Assembly (NCBI GenBank): GCA_002840735.1 | Contig: PHBY01000027.1 | Location: forward strand, 20,269 to 54,257 | DNA from: Chloroflexi bacterium HGW-Chloroflexi-2 | GTDB lineage: Bacteria; Chloroflexota; Anaerolineae; Anaerolineales; Anaerolineaceae | Length of the DNA: 33,989 nucleotides | Reading direction: 5' to 3' | Part shown: positions 1 to 8,700 of the stretch, piece after piece | How positions within the stretch are numbered: the first letter of the stretch is position 1 | How the letters are laid out: each line of letters begins with the position of its first letter | Notes under the pieces: model-generated | The model's input: the letters and a program-made list of their open reading frames with translations, nothing else | Databases searched by the model: none | Told to the model about the DNA's origin: nothing | Translations under genes and position numbers: made by a program

Positions 1-130
1 TTCAAATCCCAACGGTATCCTATGAATCAATTCATAGGATAATGAACCTCAAATTCTTTAAAAAGAATTTCTGAATCGGTTTCAACCGGTTTGAAATTTC
101 CTATCCATGGATTTGAATCCATGGATATTT
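1..130. repeat. Palindrome-rich tandem element, copy A (probably cut by window edge)
   Basis: About 130 bp, repeated at 183-313 with roughly five differences. It is made of consecutive inverted repeats: a perfect 10 bp stem at 17-40 (loop TCAA), a 9 bp stem at 51-70 (loop AA), a 6 bp stem TTTCAA/TTGAAA at 80-96, and an 11 bp stem at 102-127 (loop TTGA). In addition TTCAAATCC at 1-9 is the exact reverse complement of GGATTTGAA at 109-117, so the whole unit can be closed by an outer stem. No coding sense is evident. It lies downstream of the murJ stop. It could be a REP/BIME- or MITE-like element or a structured transcript; its family is not recognised. Confidence 0.85.
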
Positions 131-182
131 GGATCAGTGAACAACTCCTTCGGAATAATCCCTTCTCACCCCCATCCTGTGA

Positions 183-313
183 TTCAAATCCCAACGGTAC
201 CCTATGAATCAATTCACAGGATAATGAACCTCAAATTCTTTAAAAAGAATTTCTGAACCGGTTTCAACTGGTTTGAAATTTGTCTATCCATGGATTTGAA
301 TCCATGGATATTT
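183..313. repeat. Palindrome-rich tandem element, copy B
   Basis: Second copy of the element at 1-130, offset by 182-183 bp with a one-base insertion near 281. Inverted repeats recur at 199-222, 233-252, 262-279 and 285-310, and the closing pair TTCAAATCC (183-191)/GGATTTGAA (292-300) is intact. The first stem has acquired two mismatches relative to copy A. However, its changed 3' arm TCACAGGAT (214-222) pairs perfectly with ATCCTGTGA just upstream (174-182), an alternative outer pairing. The 52 bp spacer 131-182 and the stretch 314-342 show no gene. Confidence 0.85.
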
Positions 314-342
314 ACGATGGATGCTATTTTCCCCACCATTCC

Positions 343-1929
343 CTATTTCGTTTTTCGCCGAATCATCGCCAGCGGGATATTGACCACATCTTTGATCCCC
401 AGGAAATACACCACCACAAAATAGATCAGCAACCCGATTCCACCCCCCACCACCAGCTGGATCAAATCGGAAGCTGGCAGTACCTTCCCTAACAGGATTA
501 CCGCTAAAGCCATTACAGCAGTAGCCAAAAGGGCTTTGGAAAGATCAATCAAAATCCGTTTAATGTCCACACCTTTCCAGCGGATGGAAAGAATCAACAT
601 ACCGATGGATGCTTCAATCAACACCGCCAGCCCATTGGCGAAAGCAGGACCACCATGCGAAATACCACCCTGCTCAATCGGACGGGTAAACCAGATTGCC
701 AGACCAATATTAATCATCGTGGTGAAAATCGAAATGTATAGGGGGGTGTAGGTATCCTGTTGGGCAGAAAATGCACGTACCACCACTTCCAGCATGGATT
801 GGCTGATTAATGCCAAGGTGTAGAAACGCAGTGCATAATAAACCAGCTGGGTACTATCGGCTGTAAACTCTCCCCCTTCAAACAGAATACGAATGATGGG
901 CTCTCCGAATAAAATCAAGGCTGCCGCAGCAGGGATCGCCAATGTCAGAATAGCCCGTAATGATCCACTGAAGGCCTTGCGTTGCGCATCAACATCCTTT
1001 TGAGCTGCCATTGCAGCCATGGTCGGAAAGACTGCAATACCAATGGCTGTGCCGATCAAAGTCCAGGGCATGTTCATCAACCGGTAGGCAAAATCCAGGG
1101 CCGCCAGCCTACCTTCACCCAAGCGGGAACTGAGGGTAGCGTTCAACCAGTTGATACTGGCCCGTGCCATCAGTAAATCAATGATGCGCGGCAGCATTAA
1201 AATAGCAACCTTGCGCACGAAAGGATCAAACGAAAGCATTGGTCGCCACTTGACTTTGTAATGGATTAAAGCTGGTATTTGAATCAATAGATGTAAAAGG
1301 GATCCTAATACAGCTCCCCAGGCGATACCAAAAATTCCCCAGGCAGGCGCAAACACCAGCGCGCCAAAAATAATCCCGGCGCTATACAATGACGGTAATA
1401 ATGCCGGTGTGATGAAATGTTCATGCGCATACAGGGTGGATGTCAGAATACTGGATACTGAAAATATGATCGTGGAGAGCAATAACACCCGCATCAAATC
1501 AATGGTTAATTCCTGCACTTCAGCCGGAAAGAGCGCACCAACACCCCAATTGGATGTCACCAAAAATGGCGCAAACACGAAAGCTAATAATGACAGAAAC
1601 AGCGTGATTAGAAAAATCCAGTTAATCACTTTGCTGAACAAATCACTGGCGTTTCCAACCTTCTCCAGCCGTTCTTTGTAAACCGGAATAAAGGCAAATC
1701 CCAGCGCTCCACCCGAGAGCATGGTGTAGATCAATTCCGGGACGACATTCCCGGCTGTGAAAGCATCCAGCACCGCGCTGGTGCCAAATTGCCCGGCGAT
1801 GATGCGTTGCCGTAGCAGACCGACTACAATCGATGCTCCCCATCCGGCACTGATGATCAAAGTGGAACGCGCGATTAATCCGACTTTACTTTTGGTGTTG
1901 TTGATATCCGGGGTAGGGTCAGCTTGCAT
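343..1929 (-). CDS. murJ: Lipid II flippase MurJ (MviN family)
   Basis: Polytopic membrane protein of 528 residues, the usual length for MurJ, which moves lipid-linked peptidoglycan precursor across the cytoplasmic membrane. The N-terminal part reads as the MurJ/MviN signature: a first membrane segment, then an arginine-rich loop (LLRQRIIAGQFG, about residues 39-50), then DAFTAGNVVPELIYTMLSGG with the conserved 'D.F..A...P' pattern. About fourteen hydrophobic segments follow and the protein ends in basic residues (RRKTK). The ATG at 1929 has GAGG four to five bases upstream. It lies 105 nt downstream of pcrA on the same strand, with a strong hairpin between them. Wzx-like exporters are related, but the N-terminal motif favours MurJ. 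Confidence 0.9.
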   Translation of the reverse strand: MQADPTPDINNTKSKVGLIARSTLIISAGWGASIVVGLLRQRIIAGQFGTSAVLDAFTAGNVVPELIYTMLSGGALGFAFIPVYKERLEKVGNASDLFSKVINWIFLITLFLSLLAFVFAPFLVTSNWGVGALFPAEVQELTIDLMRVLLLSTIIFSVSSILTSTLYAHEHFITPALLPSLYSAGIIFGALVFAPAWGIFGIAWGAVLGSLLHLLIQIPALIHYKVKWRPMLSFDPFVRKVAILMLPRIIDLLMARASINWLNATLSSRLGEGRLAALDFAYRLMNMPWTLIGTAIGIAVFPTMAAMAAQKDVDAQRKAFSGSLRAILTLAIPAAAALILFGEPIIRILFEGGEFTADSTQLVYYALRFYTLALISQSMLEVVVRAFSAQQDTYTPLYISIFTTMINIGLAIWFTRPIEQGGISHGGPAFANGLAVLIEASIGMLILSIRWKGVDIKRILIDLSKALLATAVMALAVILLGKVLPASDLIQLVVGGGIGLLIYFVVVYFLGIKDVVNIPLAMIRRKTK

Positions 1930-1984
1930 AAAACCTCATTTCTTAATTCAAGATTTCCAGTGTCATTTCTATAATGAACGGTTA

Positions 1985-2022
1985 GGGTGTTTTTGGAGTG
2001 CGTCTGCACGCCAAGAACACCC
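1985..2022 (-). other. Long hairpin between pcrA and murJ
   Basis: A 17 bp stem (GGGTGTTTTTGGAGTGC against GCACGCCAAGAACACCC) with loop GTCT, one A-G mismatch and one G-T wobble. It lies 12 nt beyond the pcrA stop and about 55 nt before the murJ start on the minus strand. No U-run follows on that strand, so it is not a canonical intrinsic terminator. It may be a 3' stabiliser, processing site or attenuator separating pcrA from murJ. Confidence 0.6.
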
Positions 2023-2034
2023 GCTTACCTCGAT

Positions 2035-4374
2035 TTATTGAGATGATACAATTTCCAGTTTTACAAAGGAAGCTGCCAGTTTTTTCTGCTGCTTTAGCTC
2101 TGAGAAGAAAATATCCAGGGTTTCTTCCCCATCCCCTTCCAGGCGTACATTCAATATCATGCCTTCCCCAAAAGAGGGATGTTTGACCTTCATCCCGGCT
2201 TTATAAGTAGGTTCTGTTTTCTTTTCGCGTTGAGGAGCATCCGATTTTTGCGGGAGAATAGCTGCATGTCCCGCATCCCCAAATCGATTTTCCCGACTTG
2301 GGTTGACGCTTTTCCAGGTGTGAGTGGAAGTCGCTTTTTCATCCCAGCTTTCAAAGAAAGAGTCATCCTGATTCCGGCGACTTCTTCCCGATCCATTCCG
2401 ATAAGATCCCCTCTCCCAGCGGTCATAGCCGCGTTGGCTGGATGATCGTTGGGGGGATTCGATCTGCACCAATTCATCCGGGACATCCTTAAAGAAGCGT
2501 GATGGAAATTGCATTTCATAGGAACCAAACATGCTGCGACGCTCGGCCCGTACCAGATAAAGTTGATCCCTTGCGCGCGTAATGCCTACATAGAACAAAC
2601 GCCGTTCTTCCGCCATTTCTTCTTCGTCTTCAAAGGAACGATTATGTGGTAAAACACCATCATCCAGTCCGATGATAAAGACCCGGTCAAATTCCAGACC
2701 TTTGGCTGCATGCAATGTCAGCAGGGTTGGACTGTCCAGTTTCTCCGCAATCGTATCCTGGTCGGAAACCAAAGCCAGATTCTCCAGTAGAGACACTAAC
2801 CCAAGTTCTTCAAACTCAAATGCCTGTCGGCGTAATTCCTGCACATTGCCCCAGCGGTCAATCACTTCTTCTTCTGAGCCATCCTGCAAGTATTCCTGAT
2901 ATTCCACATCCAGCAGGATGCGATCGAATAAATCCGGTAGCGAAACTTTATCCCTGATCTCCAACCAGCCAACCATCAATCGGGCAAACTGATAGATCGA
3001 GGCTGCACTGCGATCCAATGCCCCCCAGATTTCAGACTGTGATCCCAGCAAACCCAATTCCTGCAGAACATCCCCCAGGCTGCTTTCAGTTAACCGGGCA
3101 ACTTCTGCCAGCTTCTCCACCGATTTATCACCGATTTTTCGAGGTGGCACATTGATCACCCGGCGGATACTGACTTCATCTTTCGGGTTTTGCACCAGTT
3201 TCAGAAAGGCAATCACATCCTTAACCTCACGCCTGCCATAGAAGCGTTGTGCCCCCACCAGGCGATACGGAATCCCGGCTTTCATAAAGGCTTCTTCCAG
3301 CATACGTGATTGCGAATTCATGCGATACATGATCGCAAAGGATGCCGGGCTGATACCTTTCTTGATTTCTGAACCAATCGTGCGTACAACATAATCGGCT
3401 TCATCACGGTCGTCCTCAGCGTTGTAAAACCGGACTAGAGAACCACTGCCTCTTTCGGTAAAGAGCGCTTTGGGTGTACGATGGTGATTCTGGTCGATAA
3501 TGGAACGAGCCAGATCGAGAACCTTCTGGGTGGAGCGATAATTCTGTTCCAGCAGTACCTTGCTGAAATTGCCATAATCCTCCTCAAAACGCAACACGTT
3601 GCGGTAGTCCGCTCCACGCCAGCGGTAGATGGATTGGTCTTCATCACCCACCACAAATAAGTTTTTATGCACACTCGATAATAGCCTTACCAACTCATAT
3701 TGAATCTGGTTGGTATCCTGGAATTCATCCACCAGTACATGTTCAAAGCGGGTGGCATATTTCTCGCGTACATCATCATTTTCGTACAACAAAGAGAGTG
3801 CAGAAAGCAATAGATCATCAAAATCCATGGCATTACAGGCACGCAGACTGGCCTGATAGCGCTCGTAAATCTCCTGGATTTTGGCATCCTTTGACGTACG
3901 AATGTTGTATTGTTTGGGCATGATCATCTCATTTTTTGCCCGCGAAATTGTCTCCTGAATCGCGCCAGGTCGATAGAGCTTGTCATTCAGGTTCAGATCT
4001 TTAAGAATATTCTTGATCAGAGCTGCCTGATCATCCACATCATAAATGGTGAAATTTGAGTCAACAGGTAAATATCGTGCTTCCCTGCGCAGAATCTTGA
4101 CGCAAATTGAATGAAATGTGCCCAACCAAACACTCTGAGCGCGCTCCGGCACCATGCTTTCCAGGCGTTTTTTCATTTCATTCGCGGCTTTATTGGTAAA
4201 AGTCACCGCTAAAATGCGATAAGGTGGTATGCCCATCTGATCGATCAGATGAGCAATACGATGTGTCAGGACACGGGTCTTACCCGAGCCTGGCCCTGCC
4301 AATACCAGTGTTGCCCCGCCTTCAACAGTGACAGCATCCAATTGTTGTTCATTTAATAAGCTGCGTGGGTCCAT
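2035..4374 (-). CDS. pcrA: ATP-dependent 3'-5' DNA helicase PcrA/UvrD
   Basis: Superfamily 1A helicase of 779 residues that unwinds DNA in nucleotide-excision repair, replication restart and removal of RecA filaments. Visible motifs: Walker A AGPGSGKT at 26-33, motif Ia AVTFTNKAANEM at about 56-67, Walker B DEFQD at 216-220, motif III GDEDQSIYRWRGA at 243-255, motif IV LEQNYRS at 275-281, motif V TLHAAKGLEFD at about 564-574 and motif VI YVGITRARD near 610. A basic, serine-rich linker leads to a C-terminal PcrA-type Tudor domain (about 727-775; MKVKHPSFGEGMI), the part that contacts RNA polymerase in other bacteria. That tail separates it from Rep. A near-consensus promoter sits directly upstream. 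Confidence 0.95.
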   Translation of the reverse strand: MDPRSLLNEQQLDAVTVEGGATLVLAGPGSGKTRVLTHRIAHLIDQMGIPPYRILAVTFTNKAANEMKKRLESMVPERAQSVWLGTFHSICVKILRREARYLPVDSNFTIYDVDDQAALIKNILKDLNLNDKLYRPGAIQETISRAKNEMIMPKQYNIRTSKDAKIQEIYERYQASLRACNAMDFDDLLLSALSLLYENDDVREKYATRFEHVLVDEFQDTNQIQYELVRLLSSVHKNLFVVGDEDQSIYRWRGADYRNVLRFEEDYGNFSKVLLEQNYRSTQKVLDLARSIIDQNHHRTPKALFTERGSGSLVRFYNAEDDRDEADYVVRTIGSEIKKGISPASFAIMYRMNSQSRMLEEAFMKAGIPYRLVGAQRFYGRREVKDVIAFLKLVQNPKDEVSIRRVINVPPRKIGDKSVEKLAEVARLTESSLGDVLQELGLLGSQSEIWGALDRSAASIYQFARLMVGWLEIRDKVSLPDLFDRILLDVEYQEYLQDGSEEEVIDRWGNVQELRRQAFEFEELGLVSLLENLALVSDQDTIAEKLDSPTLLTLHAAKGLEFDRVFIIGLDDGVLPHNRSFEDEEEMAEERRLFYVGITRARDQLYLVRAERRSMFGSYEMQFPSRFFKDVPDELVQIESPQRSSSQRGYDRWERGSYRNGSGRSRRNQDDSFFESWDEKATSTHTWKSVNPSRENRFGDAGHAAILPQKSDAPQREKKTEPTYKAGMKVKHPSFGEGMILNVRLEGDGEETLDIFFSELKQQKKLAASFVKLEIVSSQ

Positions 4375-4383
4375 ACCTCATGG

Positions 4384-4413
4384 ATTGTACACGTTGAACG
4401 GGAGCATTGTCAA
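4384..4413 (-). promoter_or_regulatory. Sigma70-type promoter of pcrA, predicting a leaderless mRNA
   Basis: On the minus strand: -35 TTGACA (4413-4408), 18 bp spacer, -10 TACAAT (4389-4384). Only nine bases separate the -10 from the ATG at 4374, so a start point 6-8 nt past the -10 would leave zero to three untranslated bases. The match is strong; the leaderless inference depends on the annotated start, which agrees with the N-terminus of the family. Confidence 0.75.
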
Positions 4414-4504
4414 CATAGCCATCGAGCGGAAATGAATAAACTGGAACTTATTACCACACAGAATTAATACCAACGCCAAAAAACCCGATCAGTTACCAAC
4501 ATGA

Positions 4505-5461
4505 TCACTCCAAAGTCAGTGGATTTTCCTGTGAGATATTTGTGTAGGTTTCACCACTCAGAATACTGGAAACAAAAAATGCTCCCGGAATGCTGCCTAT
4601 CATCATTAATACCCGGATAATCAGCGCAATACTCAAACCTGTTGGATCGGAGATACCCCCAAATACAGTAAACAGATTGATGAAAGATAGTTCCTGCAAT
4701 CCCAGACCATTAATCGAAACAGGAATCAGTGTGATGAAATATGTCAAACTCCACAAACCAGCAATTTTCCAAAATGGCATCATCTCATTCATGCCAACTA
4801 CTAAAACTTCGATAATCAAAAACAGACACAACATATGTATAAAAGTGAAGAACAAAGCCAGTATTAAATAGCGAGGGTGATGGATCCAGAATGAAAACGA
4901 GGAAAAAATCTTTTGAATCATGGCCTTGATTTTCAACACAATTTTATTATTGAAAAAAAATCCACCTGATAAAATTGTCGAATGGAATGTATTACCGGTT
5001 AATTCGCCCAGATTTGTCAGAACCGGGACCAGACCCAATGGCGCAACCAACGCCATGCCAGCCATGCCAATCAGACGATCAACCATTAAAGAGGCGGCTG
5101 CCAGAGAACCACCGATCCCCAGGCGCATCGCCCCAGCCAGACGGACCACATCTCCGCCAATCGTGGTGGGTAAGAAATTGGCAGCAAACAGCCCCGCGAA
5201 GGTTAAACGCAGACTGTCCTTCCAGTTGACTTTGATTGATTCAATTTGCAGCAAGACATGCCAGCGGCCAAAGGTAGCTAATCGGGAAACAAAGATTAAA
5301 ACAATAACCAAAACAATTCTGCCAATGGATAAATTCTTCAGGCTTGCCAGAAACTCATCCAATCCCACCGAATAAAATAGATAAATGAGCAGAACAATGG
5401 AGAGGATTGTGCCTGCTAAGCGGATGAGAAATTTCCATTTGGATTGCGATTTTTTGACCAT
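4505..5461 (-). CDS. Lysylphosphatidylglycerol synthase TM-domain family protein (flippase-like)
   Basis: Integral membrane protein of 318 residues with about eight hydrophobic segments and a basic N-terminus (MVKKSQSKWK). The stretch NFLPTTIGGDVVR at 95-107 matches the conserved 'N..P...GGD..R' region of the LPG_synthase_TM (UPF0104/AglD-type) family, and SINGLGLQE near 245-253 matches the second 'NG.G..E' motif. The soluble aminoacyl-transfer domain of MprF is absent, so it should not be called a lysyltransferase. Stand-alone members are thought to flip or help transfer lipid-linked substrates. The ATG at 5461 has AGGA five bases upstream. It is co-directional with pcrA and murJ, but pcrA has its own promoter. 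The substrate is unknown. Confidence 0.8.
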   Translation of the reverse strand: MVKKSQSKWKFLIRLAGTILSIVLLIYLFYSVGLDEFLASLKNLSIGRIVLVIVLIFVSRLATFGRWHVLLQIESIKVNWKDSLRLTFAGLFAANFLPTTIGGDVVRLAGAMRLGIGGSLAAASLMVDRLIGMAGMALVAPLGLVPVLTNLGELTGNTFHSTILSGGFFFNNKIVLKIKAMIQKIFSSFSFWIHHPRYLILALFFTFIHMLCLFLIIEVLVVGMNEMMPFWKIAGLWSLTYFITLIPVSINGLGLQELSFINLFTVFGGISDPTGLSIALIIRVLMMIGSIPGAFFVSSILSGETYTNISQENPLTLE

Positions 5462-5474
5462 TCAATTCCTGGGT

Positions 5475-5524
5475 ACTAGCTGAACTAGCATTTGGGGTAG
5501 GATATTTCTGCTAGTTGGATTATA
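5475..5524 (-). promoter_or_regulatory. Candidate -10 with overlapping inverted repeat upstream of the flippase-like gene
   Basis: A perfect -10 TATAAT (minus strand, 5524-5519) lacks a good -35. Just downstream, around the expected start point, lies the inverted repeat AACTAGCA (5483-5490)/TGCTAGTT (5509-5516), and a third ACTAGC at 5475-5480. This arrangement suggests either an operator over the start site or a hairpin in the 5' leader. Confidence 0.4.
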
Positions 5525-5600
5525 CCGTAGATCTAAAATGATAAAACGATGATAAGGATCAGATACACTTTATACTTATATTTCTTTACACAACAGTTTA

Positions 5601-5609
5601 TGCTACAAT
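5601..5609 (+). promoter_or_regulatory. Candidate extended -10 for the first nuclease gene
   Basis: TGCTACAAT fits an extended -10 (TGnTAnnAT) in the A+T-rich region between the divergent membrane-protein and nuclease genes. No convincing -35 is seen at 17 bp. The resulting leader would be about 140 nt. Nothing else is recognised in 5525-5757. Confidence 0.3.
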
Positions 5610-5757
5610 TTTATTGGAGAACATTTTAATATAATGTTCAGTATCAAACAATCCCTCTTACATCTCAGCCAGCTATGAACCTTTGTTGTGCTTTCAATTA
5701 CTGAAAGCTTGTAATTGTTTAACCAAAATTAATTGTTTTCAATGGAGGATTGAAATA

Positions 5758-8700
5758 ATGAAAACGAAAATAGGTTTTGTAAACTTGCTTATGGCAAGTG
5801 TTCTGGCATGGACTTCCATTTTAGGTGAAGTGATGCCACACCAGATTGTTCAGGCTGAAACAGCAGAGCTCTTCTTTTCAGAATACATTGAAGGTTCCAG
5901 TTTCAATAAAGCCTTAGAAATATTTAATGGGACAGGTGCACCAATCGATTTGACAGTTGGTGGTTACAACATCCAGATGTTCTTTAATGGATCATCAACA
6001 GCAGGACTAACTATTAACCTCATTGGTACTGTTTCAGATGGAGACGTATTTGTTGTTACAAATGCTTCAGCAATTGATTCAATCAAATCAGTTGCAGATC
6101 AAATTACAACCGCAACAAATTGGTACAATGGTGACGATGCAGTTGTTCTACGAAAAGGAACTTCCATAATCGATTCTATTGGGCAAATTGGTTTTGATCC
6201 AGGGTCAGCTTGGATTTCAGGTTCAATTAGTACAATAGATAATACCCTTCGCAGGAAATTTGATATTTGTGAAGGTGATTTGGAAGCCTATGATGCTTTT
6301 GATCCAGCTTATGAATGGGATGGGTTTCCAAAGGACTCAATTGATGGATTAGGCTCTCATTTAGCTGAATGTGGTCAAGGTTCAAAAGAACCAAAAATCA
6401 ATGAGTTCTTAGCAAATCACGTAGGTACAGACATCATCGAATATGTGGAAATTTATGGTGAACCAAACACAGACTATTCTGCATACAAAATTCTAGAGAT
6501 TGAGGGAGATTTTTATCAAGCTGTAACAGGAACGATCGATGAAGTTATCCCCTTAGGAACAACTGATTCGAATGGATTGTATTTAGCAAATTTACCAGCT
6601 AATGCTCTTGAAAATGGCACATTAACCCTTTTACTTGTCAAGAATTTCACAGGTGCGTTAGGCAACGATCTTGACACAAATGAAGATGGAATTTTCGACA
6701 TCTATCCCTGGGACACAATCGTTGATGCTGTTGCGGTTAATGATGGAGGAGCAAGTGACCTCACATATGGTGTGCCCGTTCTCACAGCATATTATGATGG
6801 ATTACCGTATGTTCCTGGTGGCGCTTCCCGCATTCCAGATGGCTATGACACAGATGTAGCTACCGATTGGATCCGTAACGACTTCGATCTGGCGGGTATC
6901 CCTGGATTTACAGGAACAATTACTCTGGGTGAGGCATACAACACGCCCGGCTTGCTGAATATGATCTACGAAACCCCACCACCTCCTCCAGAACAATGTG
7001 GAGATCCTTATACAACAATATCATCGATACAGGGGATTGGGCTGGAGAGTCCATTTAAAGATTCCTTTGTTTCTACTGAAGGTGTAGTAACTGCTACCTT
7101 TGATGGAAAAAATGGCTTCTTTATCCAGGACCCGATTGGTGATGATAATCCTGACTCTTCAGAGGGAATATTTATTTACTTATCAGGATTTATTCTTCCT
7201 GAAGAATTTTCCAATTGGGATACAGTTCGTGTTCGTGGCAGTGTATCTGAATTTAATGGATTAACTGAGATCACCATAACTCAATTGTGGATTTGTAACG
7301 ATATTGACCCTGAAAATTCCGCTGAGCCAATCGAAACAATAACGCCAACAGAAATCACATTGCCAGTCACAACAGTTGATGAATTCGAAAAATTTGAAGG
7401 TATGTTGGTGGCTTTACCACAAGCATTAACAATTTCAGAATATTTTAACTTTGATAGATACGGTGAAATTGTATTGACAACTGAGCGCTATCTAACTTTT
7501 ACTGCAGAGTATGAGCCCAGCATACTTGATTATTTAGATGCAGTTGAGGAATTTAAACGCAATAGAATCATTATTGATGATGGACGTACCGCACAAAACC
7601 CAGATCCAGCTATTCATCCAAATGGTTCCATCTTCGATTTAGGTAATTTATTCCGCGGAGGTGATACAGTTGCTAATGTAACCGGTATCATGGATTATGG
7701 ATTTAGTGAATACCGCATTCAACCAACCCAGGGTGCGGATTACACGGGTATTAACCCGCGTACGAATTCACCAGAGGATGTCGGTGGCGATATCAAAGTT
7801 GCCAGTTTCAATGTCCTTAATTATTTCACCACTCTTAATAGCAGGGGTGCAAACACAATTGAGGAATTTGTACGACAACGCGCAAAGATCATCGCTGCCA
7901 TATCAGTCATTGATGCAGATGTAGTAGGCTTGATGGAAATTGAAAATAACAATGCTGCCATCATGGACTTAGTAGCAGGTTTGAATGGTCTTATGGGGCA
8001 AGGCACGTACGCCTATGTTGATACAGGTGTAATTGGCACGGATGAAATCAAAGTAGCTATGATCTATAAGCCTTCAACAGTAGATTTATATGGCAGCCAC
8101 GCGATTCTGGATAATTCTGTTGATCCACGATTCCTGGACACTAAGAACCGTCCTGCGCTGGCCCAATCTTTCATGGATAAAACCAATGGTGGAGTCTTCA
8201 CGGTCGCTGTCAATCACCTCAAATCTAAAGGATCCGATTGTAATGATGTTGGTGATCCCGATCTGGGTGATGGCGCTGGCAATTGTAACCTGACACGTTT
8301 GAATGCTACACAAGCTCTAGTAGATTGGCTGGCAGATGATCCCACTGAAAGCGGAAGTAAAAACTATCTCATCATCGGTGATTTGAACTCCTACGACAAA
8401 GAAGATCCAATTGACGCCATTCTGGCAGGTCCGGATGATGTGGCAGGAACAGAAGATGATTACACCGATTTACTCTTCCATTACGTCGGTGAGGATGCTT
8501 ACACTTATGTGTTTGATGGTCAGATAGGTTATCTCGATCACGCCCTGGTTAACTCAGATCTCTTTGACATGGTAACCGGCACCACAGTATGGCATATCAA
8601 TGCAGACGAACCAGATCTGATCGATTATGACATGTCATTCAAACTTCCCGCTCAGGATGCCTTGTACGCTCCAGATCCATTCCGCTCATCCGATCACGAT

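Noticed and set aside
27-212. Frame of 61 codons on the minus strand through the left-edge repeats
   Set aside because: It lies wholly in the palindromic element, has no ribosome site and resembles no protein.
343-5461. A cell-envelope operon murJ-pcrA-flippase acting together
   Set aside because: pcrA has its own promoter and is a DNA-repair enzyme; co-orientation alone does not support a common role.
4505-5461. Lysylphosphatidylglycerol synthetase (MprF) activity
   Set aside because: The C-terminal soluble aminoacyl-transfer domain is absent; only the membrane flippase-like part is present.
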